From assembly GCA_900544845.1 (NCBI GenBank), contig UQWV01000020.1, forward strand, positions 1 through 33,916: a DNA stretch of 33,916 nucleotides, given 5' to 3'. The notes beneath the pieces were generated by a model, which had not been told where the DNA came from, ran no database searches, and saw only the letters and a list, made by a program, of their open reading frames with translations. Below, one piece after another: positions 23,012 through 31,282 of this stretch. Each line of letters starts with the position of its first letter. The first letter of the stretch is position 1. Position numbers and translations under genes: made by a program. This DNA comes from an uncultured Collinsella sp. Its GTDB lineage: Bacteria; Actinomycetota; Coriobacteriia; Coriobacteriales; Coriobacteriaceae.

Positions 23012-23053
23012 TGGTCGCGACCTCCAGTTGATATGGGGGTCGCGACCATTTTT
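23012..23053 (+). terminator. Intrinsic terminator between the two tandem transporters
   Basis: TGGTCGCGACC (23012-23022) pairs with GGTCGCGACCA (23038-23048), followed by TTTTT. It ends 18 bases ahead of the next ATG, so expression of the second transporter probably needs read-through or its own promoter. Confidence 0.8.
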
Positions 23054-23070
23054 AATGTGAGGTTGGTGCA

Positions 23071-24291
23071 ATGGATGGTGAAGCGTGCGAAGTTGCGCAC
23101 AAAGTTGAGCAAAAGCGGGCTTCGAGTGGTTACCGCTGGTTAATATTGCTGTTGACGTGTGGTCTCTGTTTTTTGGGCAACTTCATGCAGTATCAGGTCG
23201 CTGCCTATGCTACGGTCATCATGCCTCAGATGAATATCGACCCTGTCGGATTCTCATCTCTCTTTCTGGCGCCAATGCTTGCGGCGGTTTTCTTTAGTCT
23301 CCCGTTCGGATCACTTGGAGATAGGCTTGGGCCCAAAGTAGTGATACTTGGCGGGTTCTGTGTTTCTTTAGTCGGCGGCGCTATCAGAATTTTCACCCTA
23401 TCGAACTATCCTGCTCAACTTGTCTCGATGTTTTGCATCGGCGTGGGGATGGCGGCATTGACTGCCAATAATGCAAAGACGCTTGGACTTTGGTTTGCAG
23501 ATAAGACGGATGTTGCGATGGGCATTTACTATGCGGCGACTTGCTTTGGCATTGCGGCGGCGCAAGCGTCATCGGCGTTTATGTCTTCCGTGCTAATGGG
23601 CTATACAGTTGCAGAAGCGTTGTTGGTCGTTCTGACTATCTTCTGGGGTTTATTTGGTAAGAACGTACAGCATGACTCACTTATTCCTGATGGCGTTGAG
23701 CACGACCAAGCCCTTCTGACTGCTTTTCGTTCGCGTAACGTTTGGCTTTGCGCGATTTGCGCCGCTTTCTCACTTGCCGCCACGACCGCCTTTTCCGGTG
23801 TGCTACCTCAGGCTCTTGAGCTTGTGCGAGGCACCGATGCTTCGACGGCCGGCGAAATGGCGGCGCTGACAACCGCTGCTGGGATTATCGGCTGCTTGAT
23901 TGCTCCGATGCTTTACGGTAAATGCCGCCTTGCGCGACCGTATCTTGTGATTGTCGGGCTTCTTGGCTCTATTTCAATTGCAGTTGCGTGGTTTGCCTCG
24001 GGCTTGAAGTCCATGGGGGTATTGCTTGCAGTGTGCGGCATCGTTACGAGCATGATGGGTCCAGTTGTTCAAGCTCTGCCAGTTTCATTTGTTGAAATCG
24101 GCACTCGTTATGCTGGCAGCGCTGGCGGCATTATGGCCGAAGTTAGCCTTTTGGGCTCTTATATGCTTCCTATTGGGATTGCGGCTATTTCCGGTTCAGA
24201 TTACGACAAACAAATGATGCTTATTACTCTGCTTTACGGTCTATCCGTCCTTCCGGTGTTGATCGTTCCCGAGGTCAAACACTTTAAATAG
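23071..24291 (+). CDS. MFS transporter (second of a tandem pair)
   Basis: This 406-residue MFS protein is clearly related to the preceding one: SSGYRWLILLLTCGLCFLGN and FMQYQVAAYATVIM align with the same region, GSLGDRLGPK is the loop motif, and LELVRGTDASTAGEMAAL and TRYAGSAGGIMAEVSLLGSY recur. The pair looks like an old tandem duplication that has diverged, perhaps in substrate range. An extra 16 or so charged residues precede the first membrane segment. GTGAGG lies 8 bases before the ATG. Confidence 0.85.
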   Translation: MDGEACEVAHKVEQKRASSGYRWLILLLTCGLCFLGNFMQYQVAAYATVIMPQMNIDPVGFSSLFLAPMLAAVFFSLPFGSLGDRLGPKVVILGGFCVSLVGGAIRIFTLSNYPAQLVSMFCIGVGMAALTANNAKTLGLWFADKTDVAMGIYYAATCFGIAAAQASSAFMSSVLMGYTVAEALLVVLTIFWGLFGKNVQHDSLIPDGVEHDQALLTAFRSRNVWLCAICAAFSLAATTAFSGVLPQALELVRGTDASTAGEMAALTTAAGIIGCLIAPMLYGKCRLARPYLVIVGLLGSISIAVAWFASGLKSMGVLLAVCGIVTSMMGPVVQALPVSFVEIGTRYAGSAGGIMAEVSLLGSYMLPIGIAAISGSDYDKQMMLITLLYGLSVLPVLIVPEVKHFK

Positions 24292-24445
24292 GCGCGAGCA
24301 TATGGATGGATAAAGCCCTCTGGCCATTGCGATTGCCGAGGAATGGATTTCGCTCAATTCGGATCTTTGAAGTGGGCTAAACTGTCTTGGTGTTTCACTG
24401 AACAACGCCACCTTCTGTTGCGTTGTCGTTAGAAAGGAACCAGCC

Positions 24446-24781
24446 ATGTGTGATTGCATCTTCTGCAAAATCGCCAACCACGAGATCCCCTCGAGCGTTG
24501 TCTACGAGGACGACCAGGTCATCGCTTTCGACGATCTTAACCCCCAGGCGCCGGTCCACACGCTCGTGATTCCCAAGAAGCACTACAGCGACATCGCCGA
24601 CAACGTGCCCGCCGAGACCATGGGCGCCATGGCTCACGCCATCCAGGAGGTCGCCAAGGCCAAGGGCCTGGAGGACGGTTTCCGCGTCATCTCCAACAAG
24701 GGCGTCAACGCCGGCCAGACTGTCATGCACTTCCACATGCACGTCCTCGGCGGCAAGAACCTGGGCGAGAACCTCATCTGA
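24446..24781 (+). CDS. HIT family nucleotide-binding protein
   Basis: This 111-residue histidine triad protein is of the HinT type, hydrolysing AMP-N-linked conjugates. Landmarks are the N-terminal CIFCKIANHEIPSSVVYEDD, PVHTLVIPKKHY and the triad motif HFHMHVLGG at the C-terminus. The Cys pair in CDCIFC may bind zinc. AGAAAGGA precedes the ATG. Its codon use is strongly GC-biased, unlike the transporters around it, so it looks like an original core gene next to or within an acquired block. Confidence 0.93.
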   Translation: MCDCIFCKIANHEIPSSVVYEDDQVIAFDDLNPQAPVHTLVIPKKHYSDIADNVPAETMGAMAHAIQEVAKAKGLEDGFRVISNKGVNAGQTVMHFHMHVLGGKNLGENLI

Positions 24782-24822
24782 GGGCGCGTAGCCCGTCGCC
24801 TTGGCTGCCTTTGGAGTAATCT

Positions 24823-25713
24823 ATGCAGCTTTCTCAACTCGAATACCTTCAAGCAGTAGCGAGCTATGGCGGCGTGCGCAAGGCTGCTCGCGCCGTTCAT
24901 GTGAGTCCACAGGCAGTTTCGTCGGCAATTAAGAAGTTGGAATCTGAGTATCAGATTGCTTTGCTCGATCGATCGACGGGAGAGGCTGCTTTGTCTCCTG
25001 CGGGCCGGGAGTTTGCACGTCGTGCACGCATGGTCTTGGCACAAGTCGATGATCTAAAAAAGTACGCTCAATCGATGGGTGACGGCGTTTCGCCCGACGG
25101 CCATTTTCGTCTCTACGCCCCCTGCCTTCACGGACGGGGGCTCCTTTTTTCCGAAAACTGGTACGACTCGTTTGAAAGCTTGCACCCTCAGATTCACCTC
25201 GATGTGTGGCATCAGCCAACGGCTACATGCTTTGAGTCGCTCATGCTTGGAATTTCGGATGCAGCCATCTCATTTGAGGAACCACGGGACAGCGCCCTTT
25301 GTTCGAAATGCCTGGGTGAAAAGGAGCTCAAGGTTCTTTCGTGTCCGGTTGGCCATCGTGTCAGGGGCACCATAACCATTCGTGAACTATTGAGCGGTAG
25401 GCTTGCTGTCCCCATCAACTTGTCGCCCTGTCTCAATGCAATCAACCAGTGCCCTGAGGCCCAACTCGTTAATTTCCGCTTTCGTGATGTCGAATATGGA
25501 AGCGAGAGACAGATTGAGTTTCTTCAAGGCGGGGGATTGATATTGAGCTTTTCTGGCTCCTCTCTTGCATCAGATGGATCCAACGTGAGCGAATGCTCCA
25601 TTGAGGGCTCGCGCGACGTAACCTTGCCTATCTATTTTTGCTATCGGCAAAACGCCTGGACGGATCGGCATCAGACGGTATTTCTTCACCTGTTGCGCCA
25701 TCTCGCTTCTTGA
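24823..25713 (+). CDS. LysR family transcriptional regulator
   Basis: This 296-residue regulator has the N-terminal LysR HTH (MQLSQLEYLQAVASYGGVRK, AARAVHVSPQAVSSAIKKLE, LLDRSTGEAALSPAGREFAR) and a periplasmic-binding-like effector domain. The effector domain looks divergent: it contains several Cys (SALCSKCLGEKELKVLSCPV) and a late GGLILSFSGSSLASDG. GGAG precedes the ATG by 7 bases. It lies 41 bases after the HIT gene and 117 before an MFS transporter in the same direction, which is its likely target. Confidence 0.85.
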   Translation: MQLSQLEYLQAVASYGGVRKAARAVHVSPQAVSSAIKKLESEYQIALLDRSTGEAALSPAGREFARRARMVLAQVDDLKKYAQSMGDGVSPDGHFRLYAPCLHGRGLLFSENWYDSFESLHPQIHLDVWHQPTATCFESLMLGISDAAISFEEPRDSALCSKCLGEKELKVLSCPVGHRVRGTITIRELLSGRLAVPINLSPCLNAINQCPEAQLVNFRFRDVEYGSERQIEFLQGGGLILSFSGSSLASDGSNVSECSIEGSRDVTLPIYFCYRQNAWTDRHQTVFLHLLRHLAS

Positions 25714-25830
25714 GGTTGCTTGGCTTCGTGCCGTCAAATGAATATTGACGATTTGTAACGTATGGCTGACGGTTTTGCCTTCATGCTTTTTGAGACCTCG
25801 GCTTGGATTATCGGCCTTTGGAGGAGGAGT

Positions 25831-26991
25831 ATGAAAAACCGTACGGTTTGGCTGTATATGGCGTTTGTTTTCCTATCGAACTTCAGCACCATCTTGTATT
25901 TTCTGACGGTTTACCTTGAGTTCGTCGGATTCTCGATGGTCGCGATTTCTGGCATGATGATTGCGTACCAGGTAAGCAAATTTGCTCTCGAGATTCCTAC
26001 CGGCTATATCGCCGATAGATTTGGGCGAAAGATAAGTGGCCTGGTGGGTATCGCGGGAATGCTCGGATACTACGCTGCCCTGCTCCTCATACGATCTCCT
26101 CTGCTTTTGATAGGTGCGTTTGCCCTCAAGGGTTTTGCCGTCGCATGCGTGAGCGGTTCTATTGAGGCAATCTATATCGATTCCGTCTCCCAAGATCAGC
26201 TCGTTAGGCTTAATGTGGTTGAGCGATTCGTCTTTTACGCATCTTATGCTCTTTCCGCGTGTGTGGGCGGCTTCATCTCGTCAGAAGGTGCATATTTCAT
26301 CGGTCTTTCGGCCGATATCTTTGCGATGGTATTGACGTTACTTGTCGTTGCCTGCATTCCCGAAACGAAAGGGAAAGGTAGCGCTGCGGCTTCTATGAGC
26401 CAAATTAGCCCGAGGATGATTTGGACTGCCATTGCGGGCAATGGCACGCTTCGCTCGGCGTTCGTCATGGACTGTTCTCAGGCATTTGCTTTTGTCGCTC
26501 TGGAAGATTTTTTCTCACTGCTGCTCGCAGCCCGTGGAATGGGTGCCGTCGCTTCGGGCATGACCATTGCGGTCCAGCTCCTTGTCTCCGCCTCCATAGG
26601 GTTTATCGTGCCCAGCGTAATTGCTCATGTCGACAAGAGGCTTTTTGCGCGTATTTGCGGCATCATCCGTCTCATTCTAGCTGCTTTGTTTTTAACCCCT
26701 TTTATTCCGGTTGACCTGTTGCCCGTTTTCTATGTGCTGCAGACGGTTGCCTACTCGTTATTTGCTCCGATCAAATACTCAGTTTTTCAAAATGCTGCCG
26801 ATTCATCGATGCTCTGTTCGTTGATTTCGGTTCAAAGCCAGATGGTGGCGGTGGGCGCCGTTCTTTTCTATCTGTTCAACGCTGTGCTGAGTAGCGTTGT
26901 GGGTATTCGGGTTGTGCTGCTTGTTGCGCTTGGGATTTCTTCTCTGGCGTATATTCCCGCGCTATTTCGTCTTACAAGTCAAAGACCATGA
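25831..26991 (+). CDS. MFS transporter (third, different subfamily)
   Basis: This 386-residue major facilitator protein has about 12 hydrophobic segments and the loop motif GYIADRFGRKISG near residue 65. It begins MKNRTVWLYMAFVFLSNFST with no long polar N-terminus, and it lacks the FMQYQV block of the tandem pair, so it is not a third copy of them. GGAGGAGG directly ahead of the ATG at 25831 rules out the longer frame that opens at 25762. It is probably controlled by the LysR protein upstream. The substrate is unknown; the pattern fits drug or metabolite efflux as well as import. Confidence 0.82.
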   Translation: MKNRTVWLYMAFVFLSNFSTILYFLTVYLEFVGFSMVAISGMMIAYQVSKFALEIPTGYIADRFGRKISGLVGIAGMLGYYAALLLIRSPLLLIGAFALKGFAVACVSGSIEAIYIDSVSQDQLVRLNVVERFVFYASYALSACVGGFISSEGAYFIGLSADIFAMVLTLLVVACIPETKGKGSAAASMSQISPRMIWTAIAGNGTLRSAFVMDCSQAFAFVALEDFFSLLLAARGMGAVASGMTIAVQLLVSASIGFIVPSVIAHVDKRLFARICGIIRLILAALFLTPFIPVDLLPVFYVLQTVAYSLFAPIKYSVFQNAADSSMLCSLISVQSQMVAVGAVLFYLFNAVLSSVVGIRVVLLVALGISSLAYIPALFRLTSQRP

Positions 26992-27024
26992 GCACTCATG
27001 CATCGATAACTTATATATCAACGC

Positions 27025-27058
27025 AATAAACCCGAGCGCGAGGGCGTTTGGGTTTATT
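27025..27058 (+). terminator. Intrinsic terminator after the third MFS gene
   Basis: AATAAACCC (27025-27033) pairs with GGGTTTATT (27050-27058), extended inward by weaker G-T pairs, and the flanks are AT-rich. It separates the accessory block from the acetate kinase genes. Confidence 0.8.
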
Positions 27059-27111
27059 ATTGAAGCGTATGTAACCTGGCGGCGCCACACCGCCTGTTAG
27101 TAGGGAGACAC

Positions 27112-28290
27112 ATGAACGTTCTGGTCGTCAACGCAGGATCTTCGACCCTTAAGTATCAGGTCATCGATACCAAGTCCCACAAGGTGTCCGCAAAGGGCTC
27201 CTGCGAGCGCGTCTGCTTTACCGGCGGTACCTTCACCCACGCTGCCAACGGCTCCAAGAAGGTGACCGAGAACATCGAGTTCCCCGACCACAAGGTCGCC
27301 ATCGAGGTCGTCCTGAAGGACCTCGAGGCCAACGGCGTCAAGATCGAGGGCATCGGCCACCGCATCGTTCAGGGCGGTTGGTACTTTGGCGATTCCTCCC
27401 TCGTCGACGAGGACGTTCTTGCCAAGATCCGCGAGGTCGCCCCGCTCGCTCCGCTGCACAACAACCCCGAGGCCAACGTTATCGAGTTCTGCCTGGAGCA
27501 GTATCCCGACCTGCCCAACGTCACGGTCTACGACACCGCTTTCCACTTCAACATGCCCGAGGTCGCCAAGACCTACGCCCTGCCCAAGGACGTTTGCGAC
27601 AAGCTTCACATCCGTAAGTACGGCGCTCACGGCACCAGCTATCGCTACATCTCCAAGAAGGTTGCCGAGATGACCAACGGCGAGGCCCGCAAGGTCGTCG
27701 TGTGCCACATCGGTTCCGGCGCCTCCCTGTGCGCCATCGAGGACGGCAAGTGCATGGACACCACCATGGGCCTCACCCCGCTCGACGGCGTCATGATGGG
27801 CACCCGCTGCGGTTCCATCGACCCGGCTACCGTGTGCTATCTGCAGCGCGAGGGTGGCTACACCTTCGACGAGGTTGACGAGATGATGAACAAGAAGTCC
27901 GGCCTCATGGCTGTGACCGGCGGCAAGACCAACGACTGCCGCAACGTCGAGGAGCTCGCCGCTGCCGGCGATCCCGAGGCCCAGCTCGCCTTCGACATGT
28001 TCGTCTACAAGATTGCCGCCAAGGCAGCCGAGATGGCAACCTCCATGTGCGGCATGGACACGCTCGTCTTTACCGCCGGTATCGGCGAGCACGCTCCGGC
28101 TGTCCGCGCTGGCGTGGCCGACCGTCTGGCCTTTATGGGCGTCAAGATGGACCATGCCCGCAACGCCCTGCGCGGCGACGGCGCTTGGTGCCTGTCCGCT
28201 AAGGATTCCAAGGTCAAGATCTTCGTCATCCCCACGGACGAGGAGTTCATGATCGCTTCCGACGTCGAGCGCATCGTCAACGGCAAGTAA
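27112..28290 (+). CDS. ackA: Acetate kinase paralogue 1, with altered active-site motifs
   Basis: This 392-residue ASKHA-fold kinase converts acetyl phosphate and ADP to acetate and ATP. Conserved elements are NAGSS (Asn7), HRIVQGG (Arg84), YDTAFH (Asp141), HGTS (His173), GTRCGSIDP (Arg232) and PTDEE near the C-terminus. Compared with its neighbour and the usual consensus it has three changes: HGTSY instead of HGTSH (Tyr177), IGSGAS instead of LGNGAS (Ser202), and GIGEH instead of GIGEN. These lie around the nucleotide and phosphate sites, so activity or specificity may differ, for example toward propionate. GGGAGA precedes the ATG. Codon use is strongly optimised, consistent with high expression. 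Confidence 0.85.
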   Translation: MNVLVVNAGSSTLKYQVIDTKSHKVSAKGSCERVCFTGGTFTHAANGSKKVTENIEFPDHKVAIEVVLKDLEANGVKIEGIGHRIVQGGWYFGDSSLVDEDVLAKIREVAPLAPLHNNPEANVIEFCLEQYPDLPNVTVYDTAFHFNMPEVAKTYALPKDVCDKLHIRKYGAHGTSYRYISKKVAEMTNGEARKVVVCHIGSGASLCAIEDGKCMDTTMGLTPLDGVMMGTRCGSIDPATVCYLQREGGYTFDEVDEMMNKKSGLMAVTGGKTNDCRNVEELAAAGDPEAQLAFDMFVYKIAAKAAEMATSMCGMDTLVFTAGIGEHAPAVRAGVADRLAFMGVKMDHARNALRGDGAWCLSAKDSKVKIFVIPTDEEFMIASDVERIVNGK

Positions 28291-28304
28291 TTGATGCAAG
28301 GGGA

Positions 28305-28341
28305 GGGGACTGGATGGCCTTGTGCCGTTCAGCCCCCTTTT
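28305..28341 (+). terminator. Imperfect terminator between the acetate kinase genes
   Basis: Bases 28305-28318 pair with 28324-28337 with a few mismatches, followed by TTTT. The AT-rich 28350-28430 segment beyond it probably holds the promoter of the second kinase gene; no single box pair is convincing. Confidence 0.6.
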
Positions 28342-28454
28342 ATGCGCTTTGAGCGAAGAGTTTAATAGATATTTATTGAATTCTGATAACTTCTTATTAA
28401 GGATACGGCCGCCTTATGGGTTTGCCGACCGTACTGTAATCACGAAGGAGTCTC

Positions 28455-29633
28455 ATGAACGTACTTGTTGTCAACGCCGGCAGCTCGAGCCTTAAATATC
28501 AGCTTTTGGATACCGATACCCGCGAGGTTTTCGCCAAGGGTAACTGCGAGCGTATCGGCTCGGAGATGGGTATCTTTGGCCATTCCGAGAACGGTGGCGC
28601 CAAGCAGACCGAGGAGATTCCTTTCCCCGACCACCGCTCGGCTATCGCGCGCGTGCTCGAGGCGCTCGAGAAGACCGACTTTACGATCGATGGCATCGGC
28701 CACCGCATCGTCCAGGGCGGCTGGTACTTCGATGATTCCGCGGTCGTCGACGATGAGGTCATGGCTAAGATTCTCGAGGTGGCGCCGCTCGCCCCGCTGC
28801 ACAACTACGGCGAGGCCGCAGCGATTGAGTATTGCCGTGAGAAGTATCCGGAGCTGCCCAACGTGGCCGTCTTCGACACGTCGTTTCATATGACGATGCC
28901 CGAGGTCGCCTACACCTACGCCCTGCCCAAGGACGTGTGCGACAAGTATCACGTGCGCAAGTACGGCGCCCATGGTACGAGCCATCGTTACGAGTGGATG
29001 ATGGCCAAGGAGATCCTGGGTACTCGCTGCCACCGTCTGCTTTCGTGCCACCTGGGCAACGGCGCTTCGCTCGCCGCCATCGAGGACGGCGTGTGCCGCG
29101 ATACCACGATGGGCCTCACGCCGCTCGACGGTCTGATGATGGGCACCCGCTGCGGTTCCATCGACCCGGCCACCGTGTGCTACCTGCAGCGCGAGGGCGG
29201 CTACAGCTACCAGGAAGTTGACGACATGATGAACAAGCAGTCCGGCCTGCTTGCCATCTCGGGCATCTCCAACGACGCCCGCGACATTCGCACGCGCGCC
29301 TCCGAGGGCGACGAGCGTTGCCTGCTCGCCTTCGATATGTTCGCCTACAAGGCCATGCAGCAGGCCGGTTCCATGATCGCCTCCATGGCGGGCGTGGATA
29401 CCATTACCTTCACTGCCGGCATCGGCGAGAACGACTGGTCGATCCGCAAGGCCTTCTGCGACTGCTTTGAGTGGCTGGGCGTGCGCATCGACAACAACAA
29501 GAACCGTGAGGCCGTGGGCAACGGCCCGCAGGTCATCAGCGCCGCCGGTTCCGCCGTCACGGTCATGGTCATCCCCACCGACGAGGAATACATGATCGCC
29601 CACGACGTCGAGCGTCTGACTGGTAATAACTAA
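28455..29633 (+). CDS. ackA: Acetate kinase paralogue 2, canonical active site
   Basis: This 392-residue acetate kinase has the same length as its upstream neighbour and canonical motifs: NAGSSSLKY (Asn7), HRIVQGGWYF, FDTSFH, HGTSHRYE (His173 and His177), HLGNGASLAAI (Asn202), GTRCGSIDPATV, FTAGIGEN and PTDEEY. It is the better candidate for the main Pta-AckA ATP-forming step. Both paralogues have CGS where the usual consensus is SGD in the Arg loop, indicating shared ancestry. GAAGGAG lies 6 bases before the ATG. The two copies are separated by 164 bases with a terminator, so they can be expressed separately. Confidence 0.9.
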   Translation: MNVLVVNAGSSSLKYQLLDTDTREVFAKGNCERIGSEMGIFGHSENGGAKQTEEIPFPDHRSAIARVLEALEKTDFTIDGIGHRIVQGGWYFDDSAVVDDEVMAKILEVAPLAPLHNYGEAAAIEYCREKYPELPNVAVFDTSFHMTMPEVAYTYALPKDVCDKYHVRKYGAHGTSHRYEWMMAKEILGTRCHRLLSCHLGNGASLAAIEDGVCRDTTMGLTPLDGLMMGTRCGSIDPATVCYLQREGGYSYQEVDDMMNKQSGLLAISGISNDARDIRTRASEGDERCLLAFDMFAYKAMQQAGSMIASMAGVDTITFTAGIGENDWSIRKAFCDCFEWLGVRIDNNKNREAVGNGPQVISAAGSAVTVMVIPTDEEYMIAHDVERLTGNN

Positions 29634-29657
29634 CGAATTCGTTTGCAATTGAGAGAA

Positions 29658-29687
29658 AGGCCTCCAGAGCAACAGCTCCGGAGGCCT
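29658..29687 (+). terminator. Terminator after the second acetate kinase gene
   Basis: Bases 29658-29670 pair with 29675-29687 (12 of 13) around a four-base AACA loop, followed by ATTTACT. It is 25 bases past the stop codon. Confidence 0.8.
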
Positions 29688-29701
29688 ATTTACTACTGGA
29701 C

Positions 29702-29887
29702 GGAAACTCCATCCCATTTAGAACGCGAATTCCGGGACGCACTTTCCGGTTGAGGCACGTAGCGGAAACCGCATCCCACAATCAAGCAAAATTCCGTCCC
29801 GTAGTTTCCCAAACAGGCTCCAAGTGGAAACCGTATCCCAGAATCCGCCCCCAAACCGGGACGCACTTTCCGGTTGAACAGTCGCAG
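29702..29887. repeat. Three tandem 62-bp units with alternating inverted half-motifs
   Basis: Units start at 29702, 29764 and 29826, exactly 62 bases apart. Each begins with GGAAAC, four variable bases, then ATCCC, and about 32 bases later carries the same motif on the other strand (GGGACGCACTTTCC in units 1 and 3, a variant in unit 2). Six half-motifs therefore alternate strands every 30-32 bases. Units 1 and 3 share a 21-base identical block. No coding frame is convincing here. From 29888 to 30032 I see nothing recognisable. Confidence 0.7.
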
Positions 29888-30032
29888 ACCACACAAGCCA
29901 TTTCAAATCCAAAGTGACCATATCCGCAACGCCCGCGCTCTCAACAACGGCACCCAACCATTCAGATTTACAGCCCCAGCTCGTAGCCAAGCCGCCGTCC
30001 ACCCCAGATTCCCTGAGCATCACGTAGCGGCA

Positions 30033-30159
30033 GGGCCCCTACAGGGTAAAGCTCTGAAAACATCCCGCAGGACGGAGGAAGCCCCCGCCGCACGTAGTGC
30101 GCAGCGGGGGCTTCCGACATGTCCGAGGACGTTTTCAGAGCTTTACCCTGTAGGGGCCC
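30033..30159. repeat. Nested palindrome (perfect 29-bp outer arms)
   Basis: Outer arms 30033-30061 and 30131-30159 are perfect inverted copies. Inside lie a perfect 12-bp stem (30077-30088 with 30104-30115) and a tip hairpin (30089-30093 with 30097-30101). The right arm ends 15 bases from the phosphate acetyltransferase stop codon, so it can terminate that transcript, and the inner GC-rich stem flanked by AAG and CTT is terminator-like by itself. Confidence 0.75.
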
Positions 30160-30174
30160 GAAGGGATACGTCCG

Positions 30175-31155
30175 CTACTCAGCCATCTGAGCCTGGACGG
30201 CGGTGATGGCCACGACACCCACGATGTCGTCGGCAGAGCAGCCGCGCGACAGGTCGTTGACCGGCTTGGCGATGCCCTGCAGGATGGGGCCGTAGGCGTC
30301 GGCGCCGGCGAAGCGCTGGACCAGCTTGTAGCCGATGTTGCCGGCCTCGAGGTCGGGGAACACGAGCACGTTGGCCTTGCCGGCAACGGAGGAGCCGGGA
30401 GCCTTGAGCTGGGCGACGGTGGGGACGATGGCGGCGTCGAGCTGCAGGTCGCCGTCGATGGCGAGCTCGGGAGCCTTCTCCTTGCAGAACTTCACAGCCT
30501 CCTGGACCTTCTTGGCGACCTCGCCGCCAGCGGAGCCCATGGTGGAGTAGGAGAGCATGGCCACGTGCGGCTCAACGTTGCCCATGAAGGTGGACCAGGA
30601 GTGAGCGGAGGCGATGGCGATCTCGGAGAGCTCGTCGGAGGACGGGTTGATGTTGAGGCCGCAGTCGGCGAAGATCAGCGTGCCGTCAGTGCCGAACTGC
30701 GGGGTGTCGGTGCACATCACGAAGAAGGCCGAGACCAGCTTGGTGCCCGGGGCGGTCTTGAGGATCTGAAGCGCGGGGCGCAGGGTGTCGGCGGTGGAGT
30801 GGCAGGCGCCGGAGACCAGGCCGTCGGCATCGCCCATCTTGACCATCATGGTGCCAAAGTAGGTGGCGTCCATCACCTGGGCGCGAGCCTGCTCGATGGT
30901 AACGCCCTTCTTGGCGCGGAGCTCGGCAAACTTCTGCGCGTACTCCTCATGCTTCTCGGCATTGCGCGGGTCGATGACGGTAGCGCCGGGAACGTTGATC
31001 TCGTCGGGGTTGCCCAGGATGACGATCTTTGCCAGGCCCTCCTCGATGATTTTGGTGGCCGCGACGATAGTGCGCGGATCCTCGCCCTCGGGCAGGACGA
31101 TCGTCTTAAGGTCGGCCTTGGCGGCAGACTTCATACGGTTTAGGAAATCGCTCAT
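30175..31155 (-). CDS. pta: Phosphate acetyltransferase
   Basis: Pta interconverts acetyl-CoA plus phosphate and acetyl phosphate plus CoA in the cytoplasm. The 326-residue protein is the short single-domain PTA_PTB form. Landmarks are KTIVLPEGEDPRTIVAATKI near the start, MGDADGLVSGACHSTADTLR (about 107-126), FADCGLNINPSSDELSEIAI, LSYSTMGSAGGE (about 206-217), LQLDAAIVPTVAQLKAPGSS and NVLVFPDLEAGNIGYKLVQR. AAGGAG precedes the ATG. It is convergent with the two acetate kinase genes, 541 bases away, and completes the acetate/ATP pathway although transcribed separately. Confidence 0.95.
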   Translation of the reverse strand: MSDFLNRMKSAAKADLKTIVLPEGEDPRTIVAATKIIEEGLAKIVILGNPDEINVPGATVIDPRNAEKHEEYAQKFAELRAKKGVTIEQARAQVMDATYFGTMMVKMGDADGLVSGACHSTADTLRPALQILKTAPGTKLVSAFFVMCTDTPQFGTDGTLIFADCGLNINPSSDELSEIAIASAHSWSTFMGNVEPHVAMLSYSTMGSAGGEVAKKVQEAVKFCKEKAPELAIDGDLQLDAAIVPTVAQLKAPGSSVAGKANVLVFPDLEAGNIGYKLVQRFAGADAYGPILQGIAKPVNDLSRGCSADDIVGVVAITAVQAQMAE

Positions 31156-31209
31156 GTTACTCCTTACAAGCGTTTCGCTAAGCTCCAGGCACCCGGCTGT
31201 TCACGAATA

Positions 31210-31230
31210 AACCCGCTGCTAGCGGGTTTA
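31210..31230 (-). promoter_or_regulatory. Small leader hairpin upstream of pta
   Basis: AAACCCGCT (31210-31218) pairs with AGCGGGTTT (31222-31230) around three bases. There is no gene it could terminate from either side, so it lies in the pta leader (minus) and may be an attenuator or mRNA-stabilising structure. Confidence 0.45.
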
Positions 31231-31282
31231 CCTTTCAATTATGTACGCCGCGGTGCTTGAGCTTTCCTTGTGTGGCAAGCTC

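Noticed and set aside
28440..29717. Long minus-strand frames opposite both acetate kinase genes
   Set aside because: High-GC codon bias opens antisense frames. The plus-strand products are unmistakable acetate kinases.
29702..29887. Possible CRISPR array
   Set aside because: Although periodic, the repeated part is two short inverted motifs per 62 bases, unit 2 differs strongly, and no cas gene is present.
29693..30023. Minus-strand frames of about 67-101 codons across the 62-bp array
   Set aside because: They are repeats in translation (QPESASR-type motifs recur), explained by the DNA array and not by a gene.
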